NCBI RefSeq assembly: GCF_030700245.1
Contig: NZ_JAUYZI010000012.1
Location: 1-64,000, forward strand
Origin: Methylobacterium amylolyticum
GTDB taxonomy: Bacteria > Pseudomonadota > Alphaproteobacteria > Rhizobiales > Beijerinckiaceae
DNA length: 64,000 bases
Direction of reading: 5' to 3'
This document shows positions 43,996 to 53,446 of this stretch, piece after piece. The stretch's first letter is position 1. Each line of letters opens with the position of its first letter. Position numbers and translations under genes: made by a program. Below the pieces are notes generated by a model that did not search any database, had not been told where the DNA came from, and was given only the letters and a program-made list of their open reading frames with translations.

Positions 43996-44700
43996 TCAGA
44001 AGCGCTCGAGCCACGGGCGCAGCTCCAGCTCCGAGGTCCAGGCGCTGCGGTCCTGGCGCAGGAGGTCGCGGTAGGCGCGCGCGATGGCGTCCGGATCGAG
44101 GTGGCTGTCCGGGGCGTCGGCGGGCTCGGGGGCGCGGGCCGGATTGCGGATCGCGCCGTCGACGACGATGTGGGCGACGTGGATGCCCTGCGGCTGCAAC
44201 TCGCGCGCGAGGCTCTGGCCGAGCCCCCGCAGGGCGAACTTGCCCATCGCGAAGGGCGCCGAGCCGGCGAAGCCCTTCAGGCTCGCCGAGGCGCCGGTGA
44301 GCAGGATCGCCCCGTGCCGGTGCGGCAGCATCCGCCGCGCGGCCGCCTGGGCGACGAGGAAGCCGCCGTAGGCCGAGACCATCACCGCCTGCGCCACCGC
44401 CGCCGGGTCGAGATCGACCACGGGTCCGCGCAGGCGCCCGCTCGCGTTGTAGACGACCACGTCGGGCGAACCGCCCAGCGCCGGCTCCATCCGGGCGAAC
44501 AGCGCCTCGACCTCGTCCGGGCGGGTCGCGTCGCAGGCATGGACGGCGGCGCCCGTCTCGGCGGCCAGGGCGTCGAGCTTGCCGACGTCCCGGGCCGCGA
44601 GCCCGACCTTCAGGCCGTCGGCGGCGAGCAGCCGGGCCAGGGCGGCGCTGAGGCCGGGGCCGGCGCCGACGATCAGGGCACGGGTGTAGGTTGGCGTCAT
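43996..44700 (-). CDS. Short-chain dehydrogenase/reductase family protein with altered catalytic site
   Basis: This 234-aa Rossmann protein starts at ATG 44700 (MTPTYTRALIVGAGPGLSAAL). The glycine motif is GAGPGLS, then VVVYNASG and the serine motif LLTGASASLKG. In the usual YxxxK position it reads SAPFAMGKFALRG, so Phe replaces the catalytic Tyr and only Lys is kept. Members with this pattern form a common proteobacterial SDR subgroup whose reaction is untested. TadA follows upstream on the same strand. Confidence 0.85.
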   Translation of the reverse strand: MTPTYTRALIVGAGPGLSAALARLLAADGLKVGLAARDVGKLDALAAETGAAVHACDATRPDEVEALFARMEPALGGSPDVVVYNASGRLRGPVVDLDPAAVAQAVMVSAYGGFLVAQAAARRMLPHRHGAILLTGASASLKGFAGSAPFAMGKFALRGLGQSLARELQPQGIHVAHIVVDGAIRNPARAPEPADAPDSHLDPDAIARAYRDLLRQDRSAWTSELELRPWLERF

Positions 44701-44777
44701 GGGGCGGCTCCGGCCAGAGGCCTGACCAACGTCCGGGCCGGGGCGCGGTTCGGCGATGGCGCGTCCCGCCCGGCGCG

Positions 44778-45281
44778 TCACCCGCGCCGCGCCGCGAAGA
44801 AGCCGCGCAGGAGGGCCGCCGCCTCGTCCTCCCGGAACCCGCCGTACACGTCGGGGGCGTGGTGGCATGTCGGCTGGTTGAACACCCGGGGCCCGTGCTC
44901 CACGCCGCCGCCCTTCGGGTCGGCGGCGGCGTAGTACAGGCGGCGGATCCGGGCGAAGGTGATCGCCCCGGCGCACATCGGGCAGGGCTCCAGGGTCACG
45001 TAGAGATCGCAGCCGGTCAGCCGCTCGTCCCCGATCCGGGCGCAGGCGGCGCGGATCGCCAGGATCTCGGCATGCGCCGTCGGGTCGCGCAGCACCCTCG
45101 GACGGTTGTGGGCCACCGCCAGCACCGCGCCGTCGCGCACGACCACGGCGCCGACCGGAACCTCGCCCGCCGCCGCGGCGCGGCGCGCCGCCTCGAAGGC
45201 GAGGTCGAAGGCCGTCCGGCCGGCCCCGAGGCGTTCCGCGCATCGCGATTCCGAGTCTGCCGGCCGGATCGGATCGTCCAT
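44778..45281 (-). CDS. tadA: tRNA-specific adenosine deaminase TadA
   Basis: This 167-aa enzyme starts at ATG 45281 (MDDPIRPADSES). It has the deaminase zinc motifs TAHAEILAIR (HAE with catalytic Glu) and TLEPCPMCAGAI (PCxxC). VPVGAVVVRDG and NHRP-like AVAHNRPRVLRDP fit TadA, which converts A34 to inosine in tRNA-Arg(ACG). The C terminus is GGFREDEAAALLRGFFAARR, a typical TadA ending. A longer frame to 45341 is possible but not conserved. Confidence 0.92.
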   Translation of the reverse strand: MDDPIRPADSESRCAERLGAGRTAFDLAFEAARRAAAAGEVPVGAVVVRDGAVLAVAHNRPRVLRDPTAHAEILAIRAACARIGDERLTGCDLYVTLEPCPMCAGAITFARIRRLYYAAADPKGGGVEHGPRVFNQPTCHHAPDVYGGFREDEAAALLRGFFAARRG

Positions 45282-45371
45282 CACCGTGTTCTCACACCGA
45301 AGCTGCGGCGGTCGCCGGGCCAAGGTCACCGGGCCAAGCATCCAGGAGGCGCCGACCCGATGTTAACGGCC

Positions 45372-45397
45372 GGAACATTCCACCGGCCGTGACCGTT
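45372..45397 (+). promoter_or_regulatory. EcfG-type general stress promoter of csbD
   Basis: GGAAC (45372-45376), 17 bases, then CGTT (45394-45397) match the EcfG (PhyR-regulated sigma factor) promoter of Methylobacterium. It is 62 nt before the csbD ATG. The GGAAC is nested in an 8-bp inverted repeat (ACGGCCGG 45366-45373 with CCGGCCGT 45383-45390). Confidence 0.6.
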
Positions 45398-45459
45398 GCA
45401 GTTCCCGAAGCGGCCGAGGCGACCTGACCCGCGCCGCAACACTATCGAGGAGTGACGCC

Positions 45460-45651
45460 ATGAGCAGCACCACCGACAAGATCAAGGGCGCCGCCAACGA
45501 GGCCGTCGGCAAGGCCAAGCAGGGCATCGGCGACGTTACCAACAACGATAAGCTGAAGGCCGAGGGCGCCGCCCAGGAGCTCAAGGGCAAGGCCCAGGGC
45601 ACCGTCGGCGACGCCAAGGACGCCGTGAAGTCGACGACCGACAAGCTCTGA
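45460..45651 (+). CDS. csbD: CsbD-family stress protein
   Basis: This 63-aa hydrophilic Lys/Ala/Gly-rich protein starts [20 protein letters not shown]. It contains the CsbD pattern [18 protein letters not shown], which forms amphipathic helices. CsbD proteins are strongly induced in general stress but have no proven activity. An EcfG-type promoter precedes it and a strong hairpin follows. Confidence 0.93.
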   Translation: MSSTTDKIKGAANEAVGKAKQGIGDVTNNDKLKAEGAAQELKGKAQGTVGDAKDAVKSTTDKL

Positions 45652-45666
45652 TCGGACACGGCGGAC

Positions 45667-45700
45667 GCCTCGGCCGGAGCGGTCGCCGCTTCGGTGAGGC
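45667..45700 (+). terminator. Probable terminator hairpin of csbD
   Basis: GCCTC (45667-45671) pairs with GAGGC (45696-45700), with inner AGCGG/CCGCT arms and a 3-nt loop. A short GTTT follows. It lies 16 nt after the csbD stop. Confidence 0.5.
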
Positions 45701-45819
45701 GTTTCGCACGACCAACGGTCGGGACCGGCCCGCGGTGCGCTGCACCGAGGACGGGTCCGACCGGCACCGGACGCGGTCGCCCGGGGCCAGTTCTCACCCG
45801 AACCCTTCGCGAGGATGCC

Positions 45820-45996
45820 ATGATCGGCTGGGCCATCACCTTTCTCGTCGTCGCCCTCGTCGCGGCGCTTCTCGGCTTCGGCGGCATCGCCGGCACCGCC
45901 ATGGAGGCGGCCAAGATCGTCTTCTTCGTCGCGATCGCGCTGTTCCTGATCTCCGCGGTGTTCGGCGTGATGCGCGGCCGCTCGCCCCGTCTCTGA
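45820..45996 (+). CDS. DUF1328 (UPF0391) small membrane protein
   Basis: This 58-aa protein starts at ATG 45820 ([17 protein letters not shown]). It has two transmembrane helices (about 4-24 and 28-50) separated by a small Gly-rich turn ([14 protein letters not shown]), the standard DUF1328 layout. GAGGA precedes the ATG. Function unknown; such genes are often stress-induced and here sit next to csbD. Confidence 0.9.
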   Translation: MIGWAITFLVVALVAALLGFGGIAGTAMEAAKIVFFVAIALFLISAVFGVMRGRSPRL

Positions 45997-46065
45997 CGGC
46001 GCTCGGACGCGGCACCGCACGGAAGCGGTCCTGCCGGACCGCGCTCCCGCATGGGCGCGCCGCGC

Positions 46066-46485
46066 CAGGGCTCCGAAATCGCGTTAACGACCCGCAACCT
46101 GTGATACCGTTTCCGGGTGAACCGTTCGGTGATCCGGCCCCGCGCCGTCATCGCGAGCCGTAGGCGAAGCGACCCAGGGCAGCGCGCGTTCGTCGGACGT
46201 TGGCGCCACTGGATTGCTTCGCTGCGCTCGCAAAGACGGGGAGCGTCGATCCCGAACCCCTCAACCGGAAGCCGTATCACACGCAGTCCGTCATTCCGGG
46301 GCGCCGCAGGCGAGCCCGGAATCCAGAACCGCTGGCAATCCGAGTCTTGCGCGCCGGGTCTCGCGCCATGCTTGGCACGCGGGGGCGGTTCTGGATTCCG
46401 GGCCCTGCTGCGCAGTCCCGGAATGACGCGGCCTCTCGCAAAAAAGGCGCTGCCGAGCCTGCGTTGACCCGAGTTCGGAGCCCTG
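46066..46485. repeat. MITE-like interspersed element A (420 bp)
   Basis: The ends CAGGGCTCCGAAATCGCG (46066) and GAGTTCGGAGCCCTG (to 46485) form an imperfect 24-bp terminal inverted repeat. Inside are two nested palindromes. One starts CGTCATCGCGAGCCGTAGG and ends GCTCGCAAAGACGG near 46149-46243. The other starts GTCATTCCGGGGC and ends GTCCCGGAATGAC near 46289-46431. No open frame is supported. The same ends and the second palindrome recur at 53447-53683. Confidence 0.75.
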
Positions 46486-46538
46486 CGCGCCGCGCCGCCC
46501 GTCTCGCCTGCGCCGATCGGCTCTGGTATGGGCCGCGG

Positions 46539-48503
46539 ATGACCGACTTGCCGAAAGACGACGCGCCGGCCTCCGCGAGCCCGGGCGGTGACGCCGCGCC
46601 CGCCGCTCCCTGGGCGCCGGCCACCGATGCCGGGACCGGAGTACCGGAGGCGCCCGGCCGGCCCAAGCGCGCCGCGCGCCGCGCACCCGGCGGTGATGAG
46701 CCCCGGCGCCGCGGGCGCCCCGACGCGGCGCCGCCGGCCGCTGCCACGGAGGCCGAGGCCACCGAGCCGGGCGAGATTCTCCCGGGCGAAGCGGGCCCGG
46801 ACGAGACGCCCGCGGGCGAAACGCCTCCGGGCGAGCGCATCGCCAAGGCGATGGCCCGTGCCGGGATCGCCTCGCGCCGCGACGCCGAGGCGATGATCCT
46901 CGCCGGCCGCGTCAGCGTGAACGGCGCGGTGATCGCCTCCCCCGCCCTGAACGTCACCGAGGACGACAGCATCCTCGTCGACGGCGAGCCGATGCCGGAG
47001 CGCGAGCGCAGCCGCCTGTGGATCTTCCACAAGCCGCGGGGGCTCGTCACCACCGCCCGCGACCCGGAAGGGCGCCAGACGGTGTTCGAGGTGCTGCCGG
47101 AGGACATGCCGCGGGTTGTCGCGGTGGGGCGGCTCGACATCAACACCGAGGGGCTGCTGCTGCTGACCAACGACGGCGGTCTCGCGAAGGTGATCGCCCA
47201 TCCCGACACCGGCTGGCTGCGGCGCTACCGGGTCCGCGCCCACGGCGACACCGACCAAGCGCAGCTCGACCGCTTGGCCAAGGGCGTCACCATCGACGGC
47301 ATGGAGTACGGCCCGGTCGAGGCGACCCTCGACCGCGTGCAGGGCGACAACCTCTGGCTGACGCTCGGCCTGCGCGAGGGCAAGAACCGCGAGGTCAAGC
47401 GGATCCTCGAACATCTCGGCCTGCGGGTGAACCGGCTGATCCGGCTGTCCTTCGGCCCGTTCCAGCTCGGCGACCTCGAACCCGGCCTCGTCGAGGAGGT
47501 GCGGACCCGGGTTTTGAAGGACCAGCTCGGCAAGAGCCTGTCCGAGCAGGCCGGGGTCGACTTCGACAGCCCGGTGCGCGAGCCGATCCCGCCGTTCGGC
47601 TCGCCGAAGCCGGCACGCCCGGCACAGGCCCCGGCCGCCGAGCGGCCCCGGCGCGACGCCGCCCGCCCGAGCCCGCAGCGCGTCTCGACCGGCGGCTCGG
47701 GCTCTGGGCCGCGGCGTTCGGTCTGGCGGTCGGACGAGGGCGCCCAGGCCCCCCACGGGACGCGGGTGCCGCGCCGCGGCGCCGATCCCCGGGCGGCCCA
47801 GGCCGCCGCCGCTGAGCGCGGCCGCGAGCGCGTCGGCTCGATCCGCAAGGGGGAACGCCGGGTCGTGGTCGAGCGGCTCACGGCGGCGCCGCCGCAGCCG
47901 CAGCCCGAGGCCGAGCCCCGCCGCCGCTTCTCCCGCACCGCCCCCGGCCCGGCCGCGGGCGGTGACCGCCCGATCGGCCGTGATGACCGGCCGCCGCGCG
48001 CGGGCCGGCCCGATCGGCCCCCTTCGGGCGATGGGCGCCCGCCGCGCGGCCCGGGACGGGGCGGGCCCGGCCCGGCCCGCGACGGCGACCGGCGCGACGC
48101 CGGCAGGCCGCCGGCCCGACGCGGGGCCTTCGGAGAGGAGCCGGTGCGCGGCGGGGACCGCGGCCCGCCGCGCGGCAGGTCGACCGGTGACAAGCCGGCG
48201 GGTAGCAGACCGCCCGGCGGCAAGGCACCCGGCGGCAGGCCCGCCTTCGGGGGCGGCAAGTCTGCCTTCGGGGGTGGCAAGTCGAGCTTCGGGGGCGGCA
48301 GGCCCGCCTTCGGGGACGGCAAGCCCGGAGGACAGGGTCGCGGCGGACCCGGGGGGGGCGGCAGACCGCCCGGCGGCGGCCGGCCTCAGGGTTCCGGCGG
48401 CCGGCCCCAGGGTGCGGGTGGGCGCCCGCCAGGCGGCGGCAGACCGCCCGGTGGCGGGCGCGGCCCGAAGCCCGGCGGCCGCCCGCCCCGCGGCGGGCGG
48501 TGA
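46539..48503 (+). CDS. rluB: 23S rRNA pseudouridine synthase (RluB/RluE/RluF family) with long disordered tail
   Basis: The 654-aa protein starts at ATG 46539. A disordered Pro/Ala/Glu-rich leader (about 1-95) precedes an S4 RNA-binding domain (ARAGIASRRDAEAMILAGR). The pseudouridine synthase domain carries the catalytic-Asp motif VGRLDINTEGLLLLTNDG and GLREGKNREVKRIL. After about residue 345 the chain becomes a Gly/Arg/Pro tail with RGG-like and FGGGK repeats. The core matches RluB, which modifies helix 90 of 23S rRNA. Its stop overlaps the rsmD GTG by 4 nt. Confidence 0.9.
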   Translation: MTDLPKDDAPASASPGGDAAPAAPWAPATDAGTGVPEAPGRPKRAARRAPGGDEPRRRGRPDAAPPAAATEAEATEPGEILPGEAGPDETPAGETPPGERIAKAMARAGIASRRDAEAMILAGRVSVNGAVIASPALNVTEDDSILVDGEPMPERERSRLWIFHKPRGLVTTARDPEGRQTVFEVLPEDMPRVVAVGRLDINTEGLLLLTNDGGLAKVIAHPDTGWLRRYRVRAHGDTDQAQLDRLAKGVTIDGMEYGPVEATLDRVQGDNLWLTLGLREGKNREVKRILEHLGLRVNRLIRLSFGPFQLGDLEPGLVEEVRTRVLKDQLGKSLSEQAGVDFDSPVREPIPPFGSPKPARPAQAPAAERPRRDAARPSPQRVSTGGSGSGPRRSVWRSDEGAQAPHGTRVPRRGADPRAAQAAAAERGRERVGSIRKGERRVVVERLTAAPPQPQPEAEPRRRFSRTAPGPAAGGDRPIGRDDRPPRAGRPDRPPSGDGRPPRGPGRGGPGPARDGDRRDAGRPPARRGAFGEEPVRGGDRGPPRGRSTGDKPAGSRPPGGKAPGGRPAFGGGKSAFGGGKSSFGGGRPAFGDGKPGGQGRGGPGGGGRPPGGGRPQGSGGRPQGAGGRPPGGGRPPGGGRGPKPGGRPPRGGR

Positions 48504-49057
48504 GGATCGTCGGCGGGGCGTGGCGCGGCCGACGCCTCGCGACGCCCCGGTCCGACACCATCCGGCCGACCTCGGACCGCCTCCGCGAGGCGCTGTTCAA
48601 CGTGCTGACCCACGCCTACGGCGACGCCGTCGCGGGTGCCCGGGTGCTCGACCTGTTCGCCGGCACGGGGGCGCTCGGCTTCGAGGCGCTGTCGCGGGGG
48701 GCGTCCTACGCGCTCCTCGTCGACGAGGGCGCCGAGGCGCGCGCCGTGATCCGCGCCAACGTCGAGGCCTTCGGCGCGGAGGGCGTCACCCGCCTGTTCC
48801 GCCGCGACGCCACCCGGCTCGGGCCCGCCGGACCGGCCGGCCGGTTCTCCCTGGTGTTCTGCGACCCCCCCTACGGCCGCGACCTCGCCCCCGCGGCCCT
48901 GGCGAGCGCGGCCGCGGGGGACTGGCTCGCGCCCGGCGCCCTGGCGGTGGTCGAGGAGGCGGAGACCACCCGGATCGCGTGGCCGGAGGGCTTCTCCGAA
49001 CTGGAACGGCGAGCCTACGGCGACACCGCGGTGACGCTGGCGCGCTACGCGGCCTAG
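48500..49057 (+). CDS. rsmD: 16S rRNA m2G966 methyltransferase
   Basis: This 185-aa protein starts at GTG 48500 (GTGA overlap). It has the RsmD motifs RIVGGAWRGRRLATP, RPTSDRLREALFNVL, the SAM-binding LDLFAGTGALGFEALSRG and the catalytic DPPY (VFCDPPYGRD). It methylates guanine 966 of 16S rRNA. Coupling with the pseudouridine synthase makes an rRNA-modification operon, an order common in alphaproteobacteria. Confidence 0.96.
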   Translation: MRIVGGAWRGRRLATPRSDTIRPTSDRLREALFNVLTHAYGDAVAGARVLDLFAGTGALGFEALSRGASYALLVDEGAEARAVIRANVEAFGAEGVTRLFRRDATRLGPAGPAGRFSLVFCDPPYGRDLAPAALASAAAGDWLAPGALAVVEEAETTRIAWPEGFSELERRAYGDTAVTLARYAA

Positions 49058-49154
49058 CGACGCCTTTCCCCCGTCCGGCTCCGGCCGCTGGGCTGCCGCC
49101 GGACTCGCGCGCATCCCGCCGCGGCCGGCGCCGCGGATGGCAGAAAACGAGGGG

Positions 49155-49187
49155 ACAACGACGTTGTGACGGCACCGAGCCGGTGCC
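49155..49187. promoter_or_regulatory. Two adjacent palindromes upstream of the GlxA-type operon
   Basis: ACAACG-A-CGTTGT (49155-49167) and GGCACCG-AGC-CGGTGCC (49171-49187) are both perfect. They sit 13-45 nt before the ATG at 49200. They are candidate operators, perhaps of the AraC-type protein itself. Confidence 0.45.
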
Positions 49188-49199
49188 ACGGTCGCGGCC

Positions 49200-50255
49200 A
49201 TGCCCAGCGCCCCCGCACCGCTCAGCCACCGACCTCCCCGCCGCGTCCTGATCCTCGCGGCGGCGCCGGCGCAGCTTCTCGACATCGCCGGGCCCGCAGA
49301 GGTTCTCGCTCAGGCCGGACGTCTCGCCGAGGGCCCGACCGGCGATGCCGCGCTCTACGAGGTCGCCCTCCACATCGTCGCGGAGCCGGGGGCGTCCGCG
49401 ACGACCGCCGGCCTGCCGCTCGGCTCGACCGTCACCGCCGAGGACCTGGGCGCCTGGGGACCGTTCGACACGCTGATCGTTGCGGGCGGCCAGGGGGCGC
49501 GGCGGCGCTGCGACGAGGACGCCGTCCGGGATCTCACGCTGGCGCTCGCCGCGCGGGCCCGGCGCGTCGTCGGCGTCTGCACCGGCGCCTTCATCCTCGC
49601 CGCCGCCGGGTGCCTGGCCGGGCGGCGGGTCACGACGCACTGGCGCTGGTGCCGGGAGCTCGCCCGCCGCCACCCCGACCTCGCGGTCGATCCGGAGCCG
49701 ATCTACCTGCACGAGCGCGGCGTCTGGACCTCGGCCGGCATCACCGCCGGGATCGACCTGACGCTGGCCCTGGTGGAGGCGGATTACGGCCACGCCCTGG
49801 CGCTAGCTGTCGCACGGGAGCTGGTGATGTTCCTGCGCCGTCCCGGCGGGCAGAGGCAGTTCAGCAGCCTGCTCACGGCCCAGACCGACCTTCCCGCCCG
49901 CCTCGCCGACCTCGTGGCCTGGATGGGCGAGAACCTGCACCGGCCGCTGCGCGTCGAGGATCTCGCCGCCCGCGCCGGCCTCAGCCCGCGCCAGTTCGCC
50001 CGCGCCTTCCGCGCGGAGACCGGCGAGACGCCGGCCCGGCTCCTGGAGCGGCTGCGCGTCGAGGCCGCCCGGCGGATGCTGGAGAGCGGCGCGGGGGTCG
50101 CCGCCGTGGCCGGGCGCTGCGGCTTCCAGGCCGACGAGACCCTGCGCCGGGCCTTCCTGCGCCACGTCGGCGTGCCCCCCGGCGACTACCGGGACCGCTT
50201 CCGCATCCGACCCGCCTCCCTGATCCATCCCACCGAGAAGGTCCTGCACGCATGA
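49200..50255 (+). CDS. GlxA-family AraC regulator with DJ-1/PfpI domain
   Basis: This 351-aa protein starts at ATG 49200. The N-terminal DJ-1/PfpI domain (about 14-200) has VVGVCTGAFILAAAGCLAG (nucleophile-elbow Cys) and RRVTTHWRWCRELA. The C-terminal AraC domain (about 235-335) reads LRVEDLAARAGLSPRQFARAF and FQADETLRRAFLRHVG. This is the same build as the FtrA-type regulator at 9275-10294. Its stop overlaps the next gene as ATGA, so it probably controls, and is coupled with, the DJ-1 enzyme. Confidence 0.9.
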   Translation: MPSAPAPLSHRPPRRVLILAAAPAQLLDIAGPAEVLAQAGRLAEGPTGDAALYEVALHIVAEPGASATTAGLPLGSTVTAEDLGAWGPFDTLIVAGGQGARRRCDEDAVRDLTLALAARARRVVGVCTGAFILAAAGCLAGRRVTTHWRWCRELARRHPDLAVDPEPIYLHERGVWTSAGITAGIDLTLALVEADYGHALALAVARELVMFLRRPGGQRQFSSLLTAQTDLPARLADLVAWMGENLHRPLRVEDLAARAGLSPRQFARAFRAETGETPARLLERLRVEAARRMLESGAGVAAVAGRCGFQADETLRRAFLRHVGVPPGDYRDRFRIRPASLIHPTEKVLHA

Positions 50256-50959
50256 TCGACCCAGACCGTCACCTCCAGATCGGCTCGCTGCTGTTCGACG
50301 GGCTCGACCAGATCGACCTCACCGGACCGTTCGAGGTGTTCGCGCGCGTCCCGAACGCGACCTACCGGATCTACGCGCGCGACATGAACGCCGTGCGCGA
50401 CGTGCGCGGCCTGCGGCTCACCCCCGACGCCACCCTCGACGCGGCGCCGCAGCTCGACCTGCTGCACGTGCCCGGCGGCTACGGCCAGGAGGCGCTGATG
50501 GAGGACGAGGCGGTGCTGGGCTGGATCCGCGCGCAGGCGGCCGGTGCGCTGTGCGTGTTCCCGGTCTGCACCGGCGCCCTGATCTGCGGCGCGGCCGGCC
50601 TGCTCAAGGGCCGGCGCGCGACGACGCACTGGAGCGCCCACCACCTGCTGCCGCTGTTCGGCGCGATTCCCGTGAACGCCCGGGTGGTCGAGGACGGCAA
50701 CCTCGTCTGCGCCGCGGGCGTCACCGCGGGGATCGACGGGGCGCTCACCGCGGCGGCGCGCCTGCGGGGGGACGAGGCGGCGCAGGTGATCCAGCTCACC
50801 ATGGCCTACGCCCCCGAGCCGCCCTTCGACGCCGGCACGCCCGAGCGGGCGCCGGCCGCCGTGCTCGCCCGGGCCCGGGAGGCGGCGGCGGAGGTCACCG
50901 CGCGGCGCGAGGCCACCGCCCGCCGGGTCGCGGCGCAGCTCGGCGTCGCGACCCCCTGA
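50252..50959 (+). CDS. DJ-1/PfpI family protein (isonitrile hydratase-like)
   Basis: This 235-aa protein starts at ATG 50252. The fold is DJ-1/PfpI, with the nucleophile motif VFPVCTGALICGAAGLL, RRATTHWSAHHLLP and an early LDQIDLTGPFEVF. It is close in pattern to cyclohexyl-isocyanide hydratase (InhA), which hydrates isonitriles to formamides. Substrate assignment is tentative because many DJ-1 proteins act on other compounds or as chaperones. It is coupled to the AraC-type gene. Confidence 0.82.
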   Translation: MIDPDRHLQIGSLLFDGLDQIDLTGPFEVFARVPNATYRIYARDMNAVRDVRGLRLTPDATLDAAPQLDLLHVPGGYGQEALMEDEAVLGWIRAQAAGALCVFPVCTGALICGAAGLLKGRRATTHWSAHHLLPLFGAIPVNARVVEDGNLVCAAGVTAGIDGALTAAARLRGDEAAQVIQLTMAYAPEPPFDAGTPERAPAAVLARAREAAAEVTARREATARRVAAQLGVATP

Positions 50960-50964
50960 CCCGC

Positions 50965-52137
50965 TCAGGCCGCGGGCCGCGAGACGATCCGCGTCTCGCG
51001 ATGCCCGCGGAACTCGTAGACCACGCCGGCCCAGACGAGGCGACGCGAGAGCAGGGTGCTCCAGCCGGACACGACGTGCAGGCCGATCCAGAGGGGCGGC
51101 AGCCAGCGCACCGCGTAGTCGGCCTTGGCGCGGTAGGCCCGCTGCGCCTCGACGTCGAACGTCTTGCGCACGATCATCAGGCGTACCTCGGCCCGGGCCT
51201 GCGCCAGGGCGACGGCGACGACGAGGGCCAGGATCGCGAACAGGTCCCCCCGCAGGGCCAGGACCAGCGCGCACGCCCCGGCGACGAGATGGAACGTGGT
51301 CGCCGCCACGGCGCTCCACCAGATCTTCGGCAGATACCAGCCCACGAACTTGTACTGGCGGCGCCCGAAGGCGAGGGCCGAGCGGGCGCTGTGCTCCACC
51401 GGCGAGGGCACGATGAGGCTGCGCGGCGCCAGGAGCCGCAGCCGGTGCTCGTGCACGATCCGCGTCAGGAACACGTCGTCGACGATCGCGCCGCGCCAGC
51501 GCTCGCGCAGGCCGATCCGCTCCACCGTCTCGCGGCGCATGGCGCAGGTGCCGCCCCAGACCACGTCCCAGATCCGCAGGGCGGCGACGAGCGAGTTGGT
51601 CGCCGCCGCGGTGACCGCGCTCGGCACGTCGCCGTTCACCGGGATCAGCCAGCGGTGGCCCGTGACCACGTCGATGCCGCCGCGGGTCAGCGGTTCCACG
51701 AGGCGCACCAGCCAGTCCGGCGCGGGCTGCGTGTCCGCGTCGACGAAGGCCACCATCTCGTCGCCGGACTCCAGCCGGTCGAGGGCGTGGATCAGGTTGT
51801 GGACCTTCTGGCCCTCGTCGACCGAGAGGCCCGCCACGGCGATCGTCAGGGGCGCGCCGGGCCCCTCGGCGGCGGCGCGCAGGACGGGCACGGCCGGATC
51901 GGTCTCCGCCTCGACGACGGCGACGATCCGGTAGCGTCCGTAGCGCTGGGCGCGCAGCCGCGCGACGAAGGTCGGGAGGTGGCGGCTCGTCCCCTTCACC
52001 GGTGCGATCACGACCACGGCCGGCTCCCGGGCCAGCTCGATCCGGTTGCCGAGGCCGCGCTGGAACCGCCACGCGACGACGACGCCCCCCGCCAGCAGCG
52101 CGAGCCACACCACGAACAGACCGTCGATGAGCCACAT
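50965..52137 (-). CDS. Family 2/21 glycosyltransferase (ceramide-glucosyltransferase-like)
   Basis: The 390-aa membrane protein has an N-terminal helix, a GT-A domain and about three C-terminal helices. The nucleotide-sugar site is VAFVDADTQPAPDW (DxD), with AIVDDVFLTR and the acceptor motif GRRQYKFVGWY, similar to the (Q/R)xxRW signature of processive GT2/GT21 enzymes. It probably glycosylates a lipid at the inner membrane. The UDP-glucuronate decarboxylase gene upstream could supply UDP-xylose, though the link is only positional. Confidence 0.85.
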   Translation of the reverse strand: MWLIDGLFVVWLALLAGGVVVAWRFQRGLGNRIELAREPAVVVIAPVKGTSRHLPTFVARLRAQRYGRYRIVAVVEAETDPAVPVLRAAAEGPGAPLTIAVAGLSVDEGQKVHNLIHALDRLESGDEMVAFVDADTQPAPDWLVRLVEPLTRGGIDVVTGHRWLIPVNGDVPSAVTAAATNSLVAALRIWDVVWGGTCAMRRETVERIGLRERWRGAIVDDVFLTRIVHEHRLRLLAPRSLIVPSPVEHSARSALAFGRRQYKFVGWYLPKIWWSAVAATTFHLVAGACALVLALRGDLFAILALVVAVALAQARAEVRLMIVRKTFDVEAQRAYRAKADYAVRWLPPLWIGLHVVSGWSTLLSRRLVWAGVVYEFRGHRETRIVSRPAA

Positions 52138-52369
52138 GATGTCGATGGATTCCGGGCCGGACGGCGCGGACCCCGTGCCCGCCGACGCTCCTCCGTGCCC
52201 GATTACCGGACGGCCGCCCGCGCGTCTCGTTCAAACCGTGTCCGCGCGCCTCCCGGCCAACCTGTGGCGGTACGGCGGCGGCGTGGATGTGGCGCGATCG
52301 CTACCCGCCGACGCCGGGATTGGGTCCGAGCGTCGCCCTCCCGGCCGCGCGCAAGCCCGGTTGGCCGCC

Positions 52370-53320
<951 letters not shown>

Positions 53321-53446
53321 GCAGGCCTCCGCCGAAGCATCCGGACCGCAACGGTCCCGTTCCGCTCGGCGCGCAGCGGCGCCGGTGCGTGCGACGGCCG
53401 ATAGCCCGCGCGGGCACGACCGGCAATCCCGGTGTGGGAGACTGCC

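Noticed and set aside
45652..45819. EcfG promoter for the DUF1328 gene
   Set aside because: No GGAAC with a correctly spaced CGTT was found in this gap, although the gene is next to csbD.
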